From the NCBI RefSeq assembly GCF_014642635.1, contig NZ_BMIQ01000001.1, forward strand, positions 496,001 through 560,000: a stretch of DNA of 64,000 nt, written 5' to 3'. Each line of letters begins with the position of its first letter. Position 1 is the stretch's first letter. Of this stretch, positions 22,153 through 32,593 are shown piece after piece. The notes below the pieces were generated by a model. The model did not search any database. It saw only the letters and a list, made by a program, of their open reading frames with translations, and was not told the origin of the DNA. The position numbers were made by a program, and so were the translations under genes. The DNA comes from Aureimonas endophytica. GTDB taxonomy: Bacteria; Pseudomonadota; Alphaproteobacteria; Rhizobiales; Rhizobiaceae.

Positions 22153-22887
22153 ATGTTGACGCGCAAGCAGCACGACCTTCTCGTCTTCATTCATGAGCGC
22201 CTGCAGGAGGTCGGCGTTCCGCCCTCCTTCGACGAGATGAAGGACGCTCTCGACCTTCGTTCGAAATCCGGCATCCATCGCCTGATCACCGCGCTGGAGG
22301 AGCGCGGCTTCATCCGTCGTCTGCCCAACCGAGCGCGGGCCCTCGAAGTGCTGCGCCTGCCCGAATCCATGGCGCAGCGGGCGCCGAAGGGCCGCGCCGG
22401 GTTCACGCCGAGCGTCATCGACGGTTCGAAGGGCCTCCGGTCGGCGAGCCCGGCCGAGGCGGCGGAGCGGCGCCCGCGCGCCGCCGTTCCGGAAGCGGCG
22501 AACCAGTCGGTCGGCATTCCGGTGATGGGCCGAATCGCGGCGGGTGTGCCGATCTCGGCGATCCAGAACAACACCCATCATGTCCATATGCCGCCGGATA
22601 TGCTCGGCACCGGCGAGCATTACGCGCTCGAAGTGAAGGGCGATTCGATGGTCGAGGCCGGCATTCTCGACGGCGACACGGTCATCATCCGCAAGGCGGA
22701 AACGGCTGCCCAGGGCGAGATCGTCGTGGCTCTCGTCGATGACGAGGAGGCGACGCTGAAGCGTTTCCGCCGTCGCGGCGACGCGATCGCTCTAGAAGCC
22801 GCCAATCCGGCCTATGAAACGCGCATCTTCGGCTCGGACCGGGTGAAGGTGCAGGGCAAGCTGGTGGCGCTGCTGCGCAAATATTGA
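22153..22887 (+). CDS. lexA: LexA repressor of the SOS response
   Basis: The 244-residue protein has an N-terminal winged helix-turn-helix ([19 protein letters not shown], then [20 protein letters not shown]), a variable linker (about 75-118) and a peptidase domain. The self-cleavage site is A130-G131 in RIAAGVP, with catalytic S165 ([10 protein letters not shown]) and K181 (VIIRKAE). RecA-stimulated cleavage at damage would derepress SOS genes. The ATG at 22153 is set by homology. Three evenly spaced GAAC half-sites upstream indicate autoregulation. The linker is longer than in E. coli (202 residues), normal for alphaproteobacteria. Confidence 0.97.
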   Translation: MLTRKQHDLLVFIHERLQEVGVPPSFDEMKDALDLRSKSGIHRLITALEERGFIRRLPNRARALEVLRLPESMAQRAPKGRAGFTPSVIDGSKGLRSASPAEAAERRPRAAVPEAANQSVGIPVMGRIAAGVPISAIQNNTHHVHMPPDMLGTGEHYALEVKGDSMVEAGILDGDTVIIRKAETAAQGEIVVALVDDEEATLKRFRRRGDAIALEAANPAYETRIFGSDRVKVQGKLVALLRKY

Positions 22888-22902
22888 GGCGCGGCCGCCC
22901 GG

Positions 22903-25197
22903 TCAGGGCGTCTCGTCTCCATTCGCGGCGGTCGCTCCGGTGGCGGGCCGGTGCCAGGCTTCCGGCCAGGGCGCCTGCCGATGCCGGTTCCACTCGACCT
23001 CGGTCGTGGCTATGGCGGCATCAAGGATCGGACCTGCCGCAACGGGATCGCGACGGATGGCGAGCGATCCGCTGAGACGCAGGCTGCGGAGCGTGAAGAG
23101 TCTCGCGCCGGAACGGCAGGTGGTCAGACGAATGGCGCGCGCGACGATGGCGAGGTCGGCTTCGTCGCAGGCCCGGCCGGTCCGGCGATAGTCGTCCGTC
23201 CAGACGACGCGCAGGCCGCTACGCGTCCGGGCCCGGCAATATTCCAGGGCCTTCGGCTTTTTCGGTTTTTGGATATCGGTCTCGCCCTTGGTCGGGCCGA
23301 CCGGCTCCAGAATTGTCTCGCAGGCAAAGGCGAGATCGGACGGCGCCGTCGCGCCGCGCGGGGTCGGATAGGCGCGGCGCCATTGTTCGAGGACAAAGGC
23401 GTTCGGCTTGGCATGGAGCGGCACGAGATCTCCGGCCGTGTCGATCAACGCCGCCTCGCGGCCGTTCTCGAAAAGCAGCAGGTCGGGTCGTTCCCCGGCG
23501 CTTCGCCCGGAGATCAGCCCGGCGACGGCCAGCGGAATTGCCAAGAGGCGAAGATGGCTCGCCAGAAAGCAGGCGGTGAGCAGGGCTGCGGTCAGCATGA
23601 ACAGTCCCGCCAGCGTGACGAGGCCGGTCGGATCGTCGGGCAAGTGGTCGTAAAGGAAACGGGCGACGGCGAAGACCAGTGTCAGGCCCTTACCTAAAAG
23701 CACGAGAAACGGCCCGTCGAGGCCGAAGGGCATGGCGACGACGGCGATCAGCGCCAGCGGCATGATCCAGAAGGAGAAGAGCGGCAGCGTCGCGAGATTG
23801 GCGAAGAGCCCGTAGGGCGCGATGCGCTGGAAGTGATAGGCGGCGTAGGGCGCCGTCGCGAGGCCGGCGACCGTCGAGGACAGGGCGATGCCGAAAAGCG
23901 CAAGGGAAAGGGTGACGAACGGACCGTCTTGGACCTCCCTCGCCCGCCGATGGCGCCAGCGCACGAAGCTGCCATAGCCGCCGACGATGGCGGCGGTCGC
24001 CGCGAAGGACATCTGGAAGCTGGCGGAAAGCAGGGCGTGCGGGGTCGTCGCGAAGATGATCAATGCGGCCAGCGCGACATTGCGCAAGGTAACGGCCGAG
24101 CGGTCGCAGATCACCGCGACGAGCATGATGGCGATCATGACGAAGGATCGCGTCGTCGCGACATCCATGCCGGAAAGGACGAGATAGAAGGCCGAGATCG
24201 CGAGCGCCGTGCCGGCCGCGATCTTCTTCGCCGGCAGATGGAGGGTGAGTCGCGGGATCGCCGCGCAGAACAGGCGGACGAGCGTCATCGCGAAGCCGGC
24301 AACGAGCGCCATGTGCAGGCCGGAGATCGAAAGGACGTGCGACAGCCCGGCGGCGCGCAGCCATGCATCGACCTCGCGTGGGATGCCGGTCCGCTCGCCG
24401 GTGATGATGGCGCTGGCGACGGCGCCCTCCCCGCCGCCGATCGCATCGCGGATCCGATCGCTCATCCACAGCCGGAGATCGATGAGCCGCTCGCCGAGGG
24501 ACAGCGAGTTTTCGCCGGCTGCGGCCGGCTCGGGCGGGCCGAGCGCGAAGCCCTCTGCGCCGATTCCCTCGAAGAACGCTCCTTCGGCGAAGTCGTAGCC
24601 TCCCGGCAGCGCCGGACCGGACGGCGCCCGCAGCCGCACGAGCCCGCGATAGGAGGAGCCGACCGGCAGAGGCGCGTGGCGGTTGGAGACGAGGAGTTCC
24701 GCCCGGTTCGGCGGGCGCGACAGGGTCGGGCGCGTCGTCGCCTCAATCGCGACGAGATAATGCAGGCGTCCGCGCGCATCCCGGTCGCGCCAGAGCACGC
24801 GCCCTTCGATCCGCACCGTCGCTTCGCCGGAAAAGATCACGGTCTCGGTTCTGGAGAGTTCGAAACCCGCGCTGGCGGCGCCGAAGCAGGCGAAGGCGGC
24901 GAAGATCGACGCATGGCGCGCAAGCCCGCTCTCGATCCGCCACAGGGTCAGACCGAGGATCGCGCCGCCGGAGGCCAGAAGCATGGCCGGCTCCAGTCGC
25001 CAGCCAAGGCCGTCGATGGCGAGGATGCCGGCCATCATGGCGAGCGGCAGCAGATAGAAGGCGGTTCGCGCCTCGATCTCGGCGGCGATCTGCCTCCGGA
25101 ACCAGAGCCACCATTCCGCTTCGCGCCAACGCCGGAGCGGGCGCGCGAGACGAAACATCGCCGGTGCCGAGGATCGCTTCGTTCGGGTCGCGCTCAT
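22903..25197 (-). CDS. comEC: ComEC/Rec2-family DNA-uptake channel protein
   Basis: The 764-residue polytopic membrane protein has a DUF4131-like N-terminus with early membrane helices, an OB-like soluble segment (about 120-240) and the Competence domain with the signature [17 protein letters not shown] followed by many helices, then a soluble C-terminal part. ComEC moves single-stranded DNA across the inner membrane in competent bacteria. The complete C-terminal metallo-beta-lactamase motif HxHxDH is not evident, so it is the shorter form. It is convergent with lexA and divergent to gltX. Many Rhizobiales carry it without known competence. Confidence 0.85.
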   Translation of the reverse strand: MSATRTKRSSAPAMFRLARPLRRWREAEWWLWFRRQIAAEIEARTAFYLLPLAMMAGILAIDGLGWRLEPAMLLASGGAILGLTLWRIESGLARHASIFAAFACFGAASAGFELSRTETVIFSGEATVRIEGRVLWRDRDARGRLHYLVAIEATTRPTLSRPPNRAELLVSNRHAPLPVGSSYRGLVRLRAPSGPALPGGYDFAEGAFFEGIGAEGFALGPPEPAAAGENSLSLGERLIDLRLWMSDRIRDAIGGGEGAVASAIITGERTGIPREVDAWLRAAGLSHVLSISGLHMALVAGFAMTLVRLFCAAIPRLTLHLPAKKIAAGTALAISAFYLVLSGMDVATTRSFVMIAIMLVAVICDRSAVTLRNVALAALIIFATTPHALLSASFQMSFAATAAIVGGYGSFVRWRHRRAREVQDGPFVTLSLALFGIALSSTVAGLATAPYAAYHFQRIAPYGLFANLATLPLFSFWIMPLALIAVVAMPFGLDGPFLVLLGKGLTLVFAVARFLYDHLPDDPTGLVTLAGLFMLTAALLTACFLASHLRLLAIPLAVAGLISGRSAGERPDLLLFENGREAALIDTAGDLVPLHAKPNAFVLEQWRRAYPTPRGATAPSDLAFACETILEPVGPTKGETDIQKPKKPKALEYCRARTRSGLRVVWTDDYRRTGRACDEADLAIVARAIRLTTCRSGARLFTLRSLRLSGSLAIRRDPVAAGPILDAAIATTEVEWNRHRQAPWPEAWHRPATGATAANGDETP

Positions 25198-25307
25198 CCC
25201 CTTCCGCCGCCACGCGCTTGTGTCGCCTTTCTCCTATGCTACACAGCCGCCTCGAAGACCCGATCGAAAATCTTCGATCCCCTATCGTTTCACACGGGAC
25301 ATTCGAC

Positions 25308-26732
25308 ATGACCGCAAAGGTGGTGACGCGCTTCGCCCCCTCGCCCACCGGATTCCTGCATATCGGCGGAGCCCGCACGGCGCTGTTCAACTGGCTCTAC
25401 GCGCGCCATACCGGCGGTCGGATGCTGCTGCGGATCGAGGATACCGATCGCGAACGGTCCACCGACGCCGCCGTCGAGGCGATCATCGAAGGCCTCGACT
25501 GGCTAGGTCTGAAAGCCGACGAGCCGGCCGTCTCGCAGTTCGAGCGCGCGGCGCGCCATCGCGCCGTCGCGCAGGAGCTGCTGGCGGCCGGCAAGGCCTA
25601 TCTCTGCTTCGCCACGCCGGCGGAACTCGAGGAAATGCGCGAGAAGGCCAAGGCGGAGAAGCGCCCGCCGCGCTATGACGGCCGCTGGCGCGACCGCGAT
25701 CCGTCCGAGGCGCCCGCCGGGGTGAAGCCGGTCATCCGCCTGAAGGCGCCGCGCGAGGGCGAAACCGTCGTCCACGATCAGGTGCAGGGCGACGTCCGCT
25801 TTCCCAATCGCGATCTCGACGATTTCGTGCTGCTGCGCTCCGACGGCACGCCCACCTATATGCATGCCGTCGTCGTGGACGATCACGACATGGGCGTCAC
25901 CCATATCATCCGGGGCGACGACCATCTGACCAATGCCGGCCGTCAGACGCTAATCTATCAGGCCATGGGCTGGGACGTGCCCCATATGGCGCATATCCCG
26001 CTGATTCACGGCGAGGACGGCGCCAAGCTGTCGAAGCGGCACGGCGCGCTCGGGGTCGAGGCCTACCGGGCCATGGGCTATCTGCCGGAGGCGCTTCTCA
26101 ACTACCTAGCGCGTCTCGGCTGGAGCCATGGCGACGACGAGGTGATGTCCATCGCCCAGATGGTCGAATGGTTCGACGTCACCGACGTCAACAAGGGCGC
26201 CGCGCGCTTCGACTTCGCCAAGCTGAACGCACTGAACGGCCTCTATATCCGGGCGACGGCGGACGCGACGCTGGTCGACATGCTGATGGCGGAACGAGAC
26301 CACCTGCCGAACGGCGCGATCCTGCGCGCCGCGCCGGACGACGCCGTCCGCGATGTCCTCGGCCGCGCCATGGCCGGCCTGAAGGACCGGGCGAAGACGC
26401 TGGTGGAACTCGTCGACATGGCCGGCTTCTATTTCGCGCAGCGTCCCCTCGCCTTCGACGATAAGGCGGCGGCGATTCTCGCGGAGGGTGGCCGCGACAT
26501 CATCGCCAAGGTCCTGCCGGCATTGACCCGCTCCGCCCGATGGGAGCACGATGCCTTGGAAGAGGTGGTCCGGCAGAGCGCCGAGGAGCATGGGCTGAAG
26601 CTCGGCAAGGTGGCGCAGCCGCTGCGCGCGGCGCTGACCGGAAGGTCCACGTCGCCCGGCGTCTTCGACGTTATGGCCGTGCTCGGCCGGGAAGAGGCCT
26701 TGGCGCGACTCACGGATCAGGCGAAAATGTGA
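25308..26732 (+). CDS. gltX: Glutamyl-tRNA synthetase
   Basis: Class I aminoacyl-tRNA synthetase of 474 residues. The N-terminal HIGH-type motif is [19 protein letters not shown], the KMSKS-type motif is [15 protein letters not shown], and the helical anticodon-binding domain follows. Alphaproteobacteria usually have two GltX-like enzymes, one charging tRNA-Glu and one that can misacylate tRNA-Gln for GatCAB; the class cannot be settled here. The start is chosen by homology ([15 protein letters not shown]). It lies upstream of gltA on the same strand, separated by a 151-base region with strong RNA-folding potential. Confidence 0.96.
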   Translation: MTAKVVTRFAPSPTGFLHIGGARTALFNWLYARHTGGRMLLRIEDTDRERSTDAAVEAIIEGLDWLGLKADEPAVSQFERAARHRAVAQELLAAGKAYLCFATPAELEEMREKAKAEKRPPRYDGRWRDRDPSEAPAGVKPVIRLKAPREGETVVHDQVQGDVRFPNRDLDDFVLLRSDGTPTYMHAVVVDDHDMGVTHIIRGDDHLTNAGRQTLIYQAMGWDVPHMAHIPLIHGEDGAKLSKRHGALGVEAYRAMGYLPEALLNYLARLGWSHGDDEVMSIAQMVEWFDVTDVNKGAARFDFAKLNALNGLYIRATADATLVDMLMAERDHLPNGAILRAAPDDAVRDVLGRAMAGLKDRAKTLVELVDMAGFYFAQRPLAFDDKAAAILAEGGRDIIAKVLPALTRSARWEHDALEEVVRQSAEEHGLKLGKVAQPLRAALTGRSTSPGVFDVMAVLGREEALARLTDQAKM

Positions 26733-26757
26733 CCGGCGGCAACCTCCCGGTAGGTTT

Positions 26758-26819
26758 GCACTGCCATATAAGGCCCATGTCGCGGCTTGTCGCAGGCGAC
26801 ACGAACGGATAGGCAGTGC
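26758..26819 (+). promoter_or_regulatory. Potentially structured leader between gltX and gltA
   Basis: GCACTGCC (26758-26765) and GGCAGTGC (26812-26819) are exact inverted repeats enclosing a tight hairpin TGTCGC-AG-GCGACA (26788-26801). A further small hairpin (26739-26759) lies just before. The arrangement ends 64 bases before the gltA ATG and could be an mRNA leader, an attenuator or a small RNA. I do not recognise it as a known riboswitch. Confidence 0.4.
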
Positions 26820-26883
26820 GCTGCGACGGTTCTTGCACCGCAGCATGCGGGGCGGCCGCCGTGCTTCGAGAAAGGACCCTCGC

Positions 26884-28176
26884 ATGAGCAACATACCGGC
26901 GACGATCGCGGTTGATGGCAAGACTGCGGAACTCAAGACCATGTCCGGCACCATCGGGCCGGATGTGGTCGATGTGACCTCGCTCTACAAGAACACCGGC
27001 GTCTTCACCTACGATCCCGGCTTCTCGTCGACCGCCTCCTGCGAGTCGAAGATCACCTATATCGACGGCGACGAGGGCATCCTCCTCCACCGCGGCTACC
27101 CGATCGAGCAGCTCGCCGAGAAGGGCGACTTCCTCGAGACCTGCTACCTGCTGCTCTATGGCGAATTGCCGAGCGAGCGCGAGATGGCTGATTTCCGCCA
27201 TCGCGTCACCCATCACACGATGGTCCACGAGCAGATGTCGCGCTTCTATTCCGGCTTCCGTCGCGACGCGCATCCGATGGCCGTCATGGTCGGCTCGGTC
27301 GGCGCCCTCTCCGCCTTCTATCACGATTCGACCGACATCGCGGACCCGCACCAGCGGATGGTCGCCTCGATCCGCATGATCGCGAAGACGCCGACGCTTG
27401 CCGCGATGGCCTACAAGTACCATATCGGCCAGCCCTTCGTTTATCCGCAGAATCATCTGTCCTATGCGGAAAACTTCCTGAACATGTGCTTCGCCGTGCC
27501 CTGCGAGAAGTACGAGATCAACCCGATCCTCGCCAAGGCGATGGACCGGATCTTCATCCTGCATGCCGATCACGAGCAGAACGCCTCGACCTCGACGGTC
27601 CGCCTCGCCGGATCCTCGGGCGCCAACCCCTTCGCCTGCATCGCGGCGGGTATCGCCTGTCTCTGGGGGCCGGCGCATGGCGGCGCGAACGAGGCGGCGC
27701 TGAACATGCTGACCGAGATCGGCACCAAGGACCGCATCCCGGAATTCATCGCCCGCGCCAAGGACAAGAACGATCCGTTCCGCCTGATGGGCTTCGGCCA
27801 TCGCGTCTACAAGAACTACGATCCGCGCGCCAAGATCATGCAGCAGACCTGCCATGAGGTTCTGGACGAGCTCGGCATCAAGGATGATCCGCTGCTCGAA
27901 GTGGCGATGGAGCTGGAGCAGATCGCGCTTCACGACGAATATTTCATCGAGAAGAAGCTCTATCCGAATGTCGACTTCTATTCCGGCATCACGCTGAAGG
28001 CGCTCGGCTTCCCCACCGCCATGTTCACGGTGCTCTTCGCCGTCGCGCGCACCGTCGGCTGGATCGCGCAGTGGAAGGAGATGATCGAGGACCCGCATCA
28101 GCGCATCGGCCGCCCGCGCCAGCTCTATACCGGCGCGCCGCAGCGCGACTATCTGGCGATGGATCAGCGCGGCTGA
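26884..28176 (+). CDS. gltA: Citrate synthase (type II)
   Basis: First enzyme of the TCA cycle, condensing acetyl-CoA and oxaloacetate; 430 residues, the length of the NADH-sensitive hexameric Gram-negative type. Active-site motifs are the histidine in [15 protein letters not shown], the histidine in [15 protein letters not shown], and the aspartate in YPNVDFYSG. The N-terminal domain with [21 protein letters not shown] matches type II enzymes. AAAGGA precedes the ATG. Its 3' end overlaps the convergent lpxB by 13 bases. Confidence 0.98.
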   Translation: MSNIPATIAVDGKTAELKTMSGTIGPDVVDVTSLYKNTGVFTYDPGFSSTASCESKITYIDGDEGILLHRGYPIEQLAEKGDFLETCYLLLYGELPSEREMADFRHRVTHHTMVHEQMSRFYSGFRRDAHPMAVMVGSVGALSAFYHDSTDIADPHQRMVASIRMIAKTPTLAAMAYKYHIGQPFVYPQNHLSYAENFLNMCFAVPCEKYEINPILAKAMDRIFILHADHEQNASTSTVRLAGSSGANPFACIAAGIACLWGPAHGGANEAALNMLTEIGTKDRIPEFIARAKDKNDPFRLMGFGHRVYKNYDPRAKIMQQTCHEVLDELGIKDDPLLEVAMELEQIALHDEYFIEKKLYPNVDFYSGITLKALGFPTAMFTVLFAVARTVGWIAQWKEMIEDPHQRIGRPRQLYTGAPQRDYLAMDQRG

Positions 28177-29339
28177 TCCATCCTGCCGCGACGTCTCGCG
28201 AGTTCGTCCACCACGATCCCGGCGGCCATGTCGCCGGGATTTTTTTCGACCTGCATGCGCTCGGCGACAAGCCTCAACCCTTCCACCTGCGCCCGGCGTT
28301 CCGGCGTATCGGTGAGCAGCCGTTCCAGCCGGCGGGCCAGATGTTCGGGCCGCACCGTCTCGTGGAAATGTTCCGGCACCAGCGGATGGCCGGCGACATA
28401 GTTCGGCAGCGCCGCCGTCCAGCCCGTCATCCAATGCCGGAAGCGATAGCTGATCGGGTCGAGACGGTAGCAAAGCGCCATCGGCACGCCGGCAAGCGCG
28501 AGCTCCAGCGCCACGGTGCCGGACGCCGCGAGCGCGGCATCGGCCGCCGCGAAGGCCTGCCATTTCGCCGCCTCGCCGCTCACGATCTCGGGCTTCACCT
28601 CGAACCGCGCGACGCGATCGCGGATCTTCGCTTCGAGACGCGGCACCGCCGGCAACAGCGCACGAAGCTCCGGAAGCCGCTGTTTCAGGAGGGCGAGCGT
28701 CGCGCCGAAATCGTCCAGCAGCCGGTCGACCTCGCCGCTGCGCGAGCCAGGCAGAAGAAGCAGCGTGGGCACAGGTTTCGGCCGGCCATCCGCGACGCGC
28801 CGATGCTCCATGATGGCGCGAAGCGCGGGGTTGCCGACCAGCGGATGACCGACATAGGTCGCATCCGGCCCGCCGAGCGCGCGATAGGCCTCCGGCTCGA
28901 AGGGAAAGACCGACACGACCCGATCGATATAGGCCGTCATCGCCGCCGCCCGCTCGCCGTGATAGGCCCAGACCGCTGGCGGCACATAGTTGATGATCGG
29001 CAGATCCGGCAAACGTCTGCGTACGCGCCGCGCGACGCGATGCGAGAAGGCATAGTTGTCGATCACCACCAGCGCGTCCGGCCGCTCCGTGACGATGAAG
29101 CTCTCCATCTGGTGCAAACGGCGCAGCAATTGCGGCAGCCGGGACAGCACCGCGCCGATGCCGATGATCGAAAGCTCGTCGATATCGAACAGGCTGGCGA
29201 CGCCCTCCTTCGCCATCTCGTCGCCGCCGAGCCCGATCGCCTCGACCTGCGATCCGAGCCGACGGCGCAAGCCGCGAATGAGCTCGGCTCCGAGCCGGTC
29301 GCTCGAATTCTCGCCGACGACGAAGGCGATGCGCGTCAT
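28164..29339 (-). CDS. lpxB: Lipid-A-disaccharide synthase LpxB (with variant motifs)
   Basis: GT19 glycosyltransferase of 391 residues that joins UDP-diacylglucosamine and lipid X. Recognisable blocks are [32 protein letters not shown] (catalytic arginine region) and [17 protein letters not shown], plus [16 protein letters not shown]. Two motifs are unusual: the usual GExSGD is GENSSDRLG here, and IDxPDF is IDNYAF, although the catalytic aspartate of the second is retained. The context (downstream of lpxI by an ATGA overlap, within the lpx cluster) leaves little doubt about the role. The 13-base overlap is with convergent gltA. Confidence 0.93.
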   Translation of the reverse strand: MTRIAFVVGENSSDRLGAELIRGLRRRLGSQVEAIGLGGDEMAKEGVASLFDIDELSIIGIGAVLSRLPQLLRRLHQMESFIVTERPDALVVIDNYAFSHRVARRVRRRLPDLPIINYVPPAVWAYHGERAAAMTAYIDRVVSVFPFEPEAYRALGGPDATYVGHPLVGNPALRAIMEHRRVADGRPKPVPTLLLLPGSRSGEVDRLLDDFGATLALLKQRLPELRALLPAVPRLEAKIRDRVARFEVKPEIVSGEAAKWQAFAAADAALAASGTVALELALAGVPMALCYRLDPISYRFRHWMTGWTAALPNYVAGHPLVPEHFHETVRPEHLARRLERLLTDTPERRAQVEGLRLVAERMQVEKNPGDMAAGIVVDELARRRGRMDQPR

Positions 29340-30220
29340 GGCTGGTCCCGAGTCTCCGATTCGTACCCGATCACGAAGATCCGGCGGGCGTCGGCCATCC
29401 GGCGCAGATCGTCATAGTCCAGCATCAGCGCCTCGCCGGCGCTGATCGCGATCCCGGATAGGCCGGCATTCGCCGCCTCCTCGACCGTCGCCGCCCCGAT
29501 GCTCGGCAAGTCGAGCCGTCGATCCTGGCCGGGCTTGCAGCGCTTCACCAGAACGCAACGTTCGGAACGGCCGATGCGCCCGCGTCGGTGCAGATCGGCA
29601 ACGCGCTTCAGCATCTCGCGGGTGCCTTCGATCGCTTCGAGCGCGATCACCCGCTCGGCCGAGGCCACGGCCGCCTGGCCGATATCGAGCGCACCCAGCA
29701 TCGCGGCCGCCCCGAAGCCGCGTTCGATCGCAGCCTCGTCGGCCACCGTCGCGGCCGGCCCGGCGATTCGCCCAGCCGGCGCCAGCAAGGCGGGAACGAT
29801 CTCCTGCACACCGACCACCTCGAAGCCTCGCGCTTCGAAGGCTCGGGTCGCCGCCCGCAGCAACGAGTCGTCGCCACCGCGCACCACCGACAGGATCTGC
29901 GGCAGCATCAGCAGCGTGCGGATCGAAGGGAAAATCGAGCGAAAGTCGGGGCGTACGGAAATCGTACCGCACAGGACGAGCCGATGCGCACCCTTGTCAC
30001 GAAGCCAGGCGAGGCCGTCGCCCAACTGACCCCAGGGCATCCGGCGTGACGGGTAGGGCGACCAGTCGGTCGCCAATCCGTCGCCGACGCCGAGCAGATG
30101 CGGGGACCAGCCATTGGCCGCCGCCGCATCGGCGACGACCCGTGGCAGGCTGCCGCCACCGCCGGCGATGCCGAGCGGCTCGCCCGTCGCGCGCGGCCGC
30201 AAAGGCGCAGCCGGCGGCAT
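29336..30220 (-). CDS. lpxI: UDP-2,3-diacylglucosamine pyrophosphatase LpxI
   Basis: LpxI is the alphaproteobacterial alternative to LpxH: it hydrolyses UDP-2,3-diacyl-GlcN to lipid X. The 294-residue sequence has the DUF1009 pattern GIAGGGGSLPRVVADAA at the N-terminus, AHRLVLCGTISVRPDF, the GGDDSLLRAATRAFEARGFEVVGV block and VLVKRCKPGQDRRLDLPSIG. The ATG at 30220 is preferred because it follows the lpxA stop by two bases (TGACGATG); an upstream GTG at 30253 would overlap lpxA. No LpxH-like gene is in the window. Confidence 0.95.
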   Translation of the reverse strand: MPPAAPLRPRATGEPLGIAGGGGSLPRVVADAAAANGWSPHLLGVGDGLATDWSPYPSRRMPWGQLGDGLAWLRDKGAHRLVLCGTISVRPDFRSIFPSIRTLLMLPQILSVVRGGDDSLLRAATRAFEARGFEVVGVQEIVPALLAPAGRIAGPAATVADEAAIERGFGAAAMLGALDIGQAAVASAERVIALEAIEGTREMLKRVADLHRRGRIGRSERCVLVKRCKPGQDRRLDLPSIGAATVEEAANAGLSGIAISAGEALMLDYDDLRRMADARRIFVIGYESETRDQP

Positions 30221-30222
30221 CG

Positions 30223-31026
30223 TCAATCCGGACGCGAATGCCGGGGGAAGCACAAGGCCCGGTCGCCGCCGGCACGGATGAAGGACAGAACGTCCTGCAC
30301 CAGCGGATCCTCCGGATATTCCGCCTGGACCTCGTCCATATTCTCACGGAACGTCAGGTCGTCGGAGAAGAGCATGCGATAGGCGCGGCGGACATTGCGC
30401 ACCGCTTCACGGTTGAAGCCGGCCCGCTTCATGCCGATAACGTTGAGGCCCGACAGATAGGCGCGGTTGCCGAGCACCATACCGAAGGGAATGACGTCGC
30501 CCTCCACCGCGGCGAGGCCGCCGATATAGGCATGATGGCCGATGCGCGTGAACTGGTGGATGCCGGAGCCGCCGGCGATCGTCGCGAAGTCGCCGACGAC
30601 GCAATGGCCGGCGAGCATGACATTGTTGATGATCGTGACGTTGTCGCCGACGGTGCAGTCATGCGCGACATGTGCGGCGGTGAAGAAATTGCAGTTGTCG
30701 CCGATCGTCGTCTCGAACCGGCCCTGGCTCGTGCCCGGGTTCATCGTCACATGTTCGCGGATCAGGCAGTTGGCGCCGATGACGAGGCGCGTGTCCTCGC
30801 CTTTGTATTTCAGATGCTGCGGCGCGTGGCCGATCGAGGCGAAGGGGAAGATGTCCGCCTTCGGCCCGATCGACGTGTTGCCGGTCAGCACGACATGCGA
30901 TCGAAGCTTGGAGCCGGCACCGAGCCGCACCTGCGGCCCGACGATGCAGAAGGGTCCGATGACCGACCCTTCCCCGATCTCGGCGCCATCCTCGATGATG
31001 GCGGTCGGATGAATTTCGCTGGACAA
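30223..31026 (-). CDS. lpxA: UDP-N-acetylglucosamine acyltransferase LpxA
   Basis: First enzyme of lipid A synthesis, transferring a hydroxyacyl chain from ACP to UDP-GlcNAc. The 267-residue sequence is a left-handed beta-helix of hexapeptide repeats followed by a helical tail from about residue 195. The catalytic histidine is H122 in AAHVAHDC, with HVTMNPGT and the GLNVIGMKRAGF block typical of LpxA. It starts five bases after fabZ. Chain-length preference cannot be deduced reliably. Confidence 0.97.
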   Translation of the reverse strand: MSSEIHPTAIIEDGAEIGEGSVIGPFCIVGPQVRLGAGSKLRSHVVLTGNTSIGPKADIFPFASIGHAPQHLKYKGEDTRLVIGANCLIREHVTMNPGTSQGRFETTIGDNCNFFTAAHVAHDCTVGDNVTIINNVMLAGHCVVGDFATIAGGSGIHQFTRIGHHAYIGGLAAVEGDVIPFGMVLGNRAYLSGLNVIGMKRAGFNREAVRNVRRAYRMLFSDDLTFRENMDEVQAEYPEDPLVQDVLSFIRAGGDRALCFPRHSRPD

Positions 31027-31031
31027 GGGCG

Positions 31032-31508
31032 TCAGGCCATTCCGTTCTCGGTCCGGGGCACCAGCATCGCGCTGATCGCCGCCTCAGCGACGCGCGCGTC
31101 GTCCACCTTGCCGACGCAGTCGAACCGCCAGATATTGCCGCGCCGCTTGGTCTGCTCGACATGGTATTCGAGCCGGTCGCCGGGGATCACCGGCTTGCGG
31201 AACTTCGCGCTGTCGATCGTCATGAAATAGACGAGCGGCGCCGTGCCCATATCGACATGCTTGCAGCAGATCGCGCCCGCGGTCTGGGCCATGCCCTCGA
31301 TGATCAGGACGCCGGGCATCACCGGCGAGCCCGGAAAATGGCCGAGGAAATGCGGCTCGTTCGCGGTGACGTTCTTGATGCCGATGGCGCGCCGGTCCCC
31401 GTCGATGCCGATGATCCTGTCCACCATGAGAAAGGGATAGCGATGCGGCAGCAGCTCAAGGATCTTCAGGATGTCGATGCTCTCAAGCGTCGTCGTCTCT
31501 TGACTCAT
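31032..31508 (-). CDS. fabZ: 3-hydroxyacyl-ACP dehydratase FabZ
   Basis: Hot-dog fold dehydratase of fatty acid elongation, 158 residues. The active site is visible as [16 protein letters not shown] (H57) and LIIEGMAQ (E71); [13 protein letters not shown] is the family N-terminal block. It competes with the Lpx acyltransferases for hydroxyacyl-ACP, so co-expression with lpxD and lpxA balances lipid A and phospholipid. Its start overlaps the end of lpxD by 26 bases. Confidence 0.97.
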   Translation of the reverse strand: MSQETTTLESIDILKILELLPHRYPFLMVDRIIGIDGDRRAIGIKNVTANEPHFLGHFPGSPVMPGVLIIEGMAQTAGAICCKHVDMGTAPLVYFMTIDSAKFRKPVIPGDRLEYHVEQTKRRGNIWRFDCVGKVDDARVAEAAISAMLVPRTENGMA

Positions 31509-32553
31509 TCGCGTTTCCCCGGCGCCCTGCTTTGGCCATCTCGCTAACCCAAGTGATCTCGCGAAACCAGTCCCGAACAGGTTTTGCCGGACTTCCGCCG
31601 ACCTTGGCGCCAGGGGCGATGTCGCCGGCGACGCTGCTGATGGCGGCGATGCGCGCGCCGTCGCCGATCACGGCATGGTTGTTGACGACCGTCTGGCCGC
31701 CGATCGACACGCCGTCACCGAGCGTCACGCTGCCGGCGAGCGCCACCTGCGACACAATGATGCAGGATCGGCCGATCCGCACATTATGGCCGATCTGAAC
31801 CTGATTATCGATCTTCGTGCTCTCGCCGATCACCGTATCGCGAATCCCGCCGCGATCGACCGTCGTGTTGGCGCCGATCTCCACGTCGTCCTGAATGATG
31901 ACACGGCCGATCTGCACCGTCTTGACGATACCCTTCGGACCGGCGGCATAGCCGAAACCGTCCTGGCCGATCCGCACGCCCGGATGCAGCACGACCCGAT
32001 TGCCGATCAGGGCGAACTGGACCGTACTGCCAGCACCGATGCTGCAATGACGGCCGATCCGGCAGCCGGGACCGATCACCGCATTGGCGCCGATGCGCGT
32101 GCCCGCTCCGATCGCGACGCCCGCTCCGATCACGGCACCGGGCTCGACGGCGACCCCGTCCTCCAGCCTAGCGCTCGGATCGACATGGGCAGCCGGCGAC
32201 ACGCCCGCACCGCCAAGGCCGGCCGGCGACAGGGCCTCCGGATACAAGGCCTGTCCGGCGAGCGTGAAGGCGAGCCCCGGATCGCGCGCGACGATTCCCG
32301 GCAAATGCGACGGCAGATGCGGGAGGTTGCGCTTCGCGACGATCACGCAGCTCGCGGCCGTGGCGGCGAGCGCCGAGGCGTAGCGCGCATTGTCGAAGAA
32401 CGAGAGATCGCCGGCCTTGGCTTCGTCGAGCGGCGCCAACCCGTCGATACGGATCTCGGCGGCGCTCGGCCCGACAAGCTCGCCACCGGTGAGCTCGGCG
32501 AGTTCCCGAAGGGTCAGCCCCTGCCCTTTGGCGAAGAAGGAAATGTCGGTCAT
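31483..32553 (-). CDS. lpxD: UDP-3-O-acylglucosamine N-acyltransferase LpxD
   Basis: Third committed step of lipid A synthesis. The 356-residue protein has the LpxD N-terminal uridine-binding domain ([19 protein letters not shown]) and a long hexapeptide-repeat helix ([20 protein letters not shown] onwards) containing [19 protein letters not shown] and the catalytic histidine region [16 protein letters not shown]. It lies 40 bases downstream of bamA and overlaps fabZ. Confidence 0.97.
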   Translation of the reverse strand: MTDISFFAKGQGLTLRELAELTGGELVGPSAAEIRIDGLAPLDEAKAGDLSFFDNARYASALAATAASCVIVAKRNLPHLPSHLPGIVARDPGLAFTLAGQALYPEALSPAGLGGAGVSPAAHVDPSARLEDGVAVEPGAVIGAGVAIGAGTRIGANAVIGPGCRIGRHCSIGAGSTVQFALIGNRVVLHPGVRIGQDGFGYAAGPKGIVKTVQIGRVIIQDDVEIGANTTVDRGGIRDTVIGESTKIDNQVQIGHNVRIGRSCIIVSQVALAGSVTLGDGVSIGGQTVVNNHAVIGDGARIAAISSVAGDIAPGAKVGGSPAKPVRDWFREITWVSEMAKAGRRGNANESRDDDA

Positions 32554-32593
32554 CCGTGAATGGCCGCGCGCGCTGGCGCGCGGCCCTTTGCCA

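Noticed and set aside
22903-25197. comEC as evidence of natural transformation
   Set aside because: Only comEC is present here and many non-competent Rhizobiales keep it; no other competence gene is in the window.
26758-26819. Known riboswitch or T-box at gltA
   Set aside because: No recognised aptamer or tRNA-binding bulge can be found by eye; kept only as an unclassified folded region.
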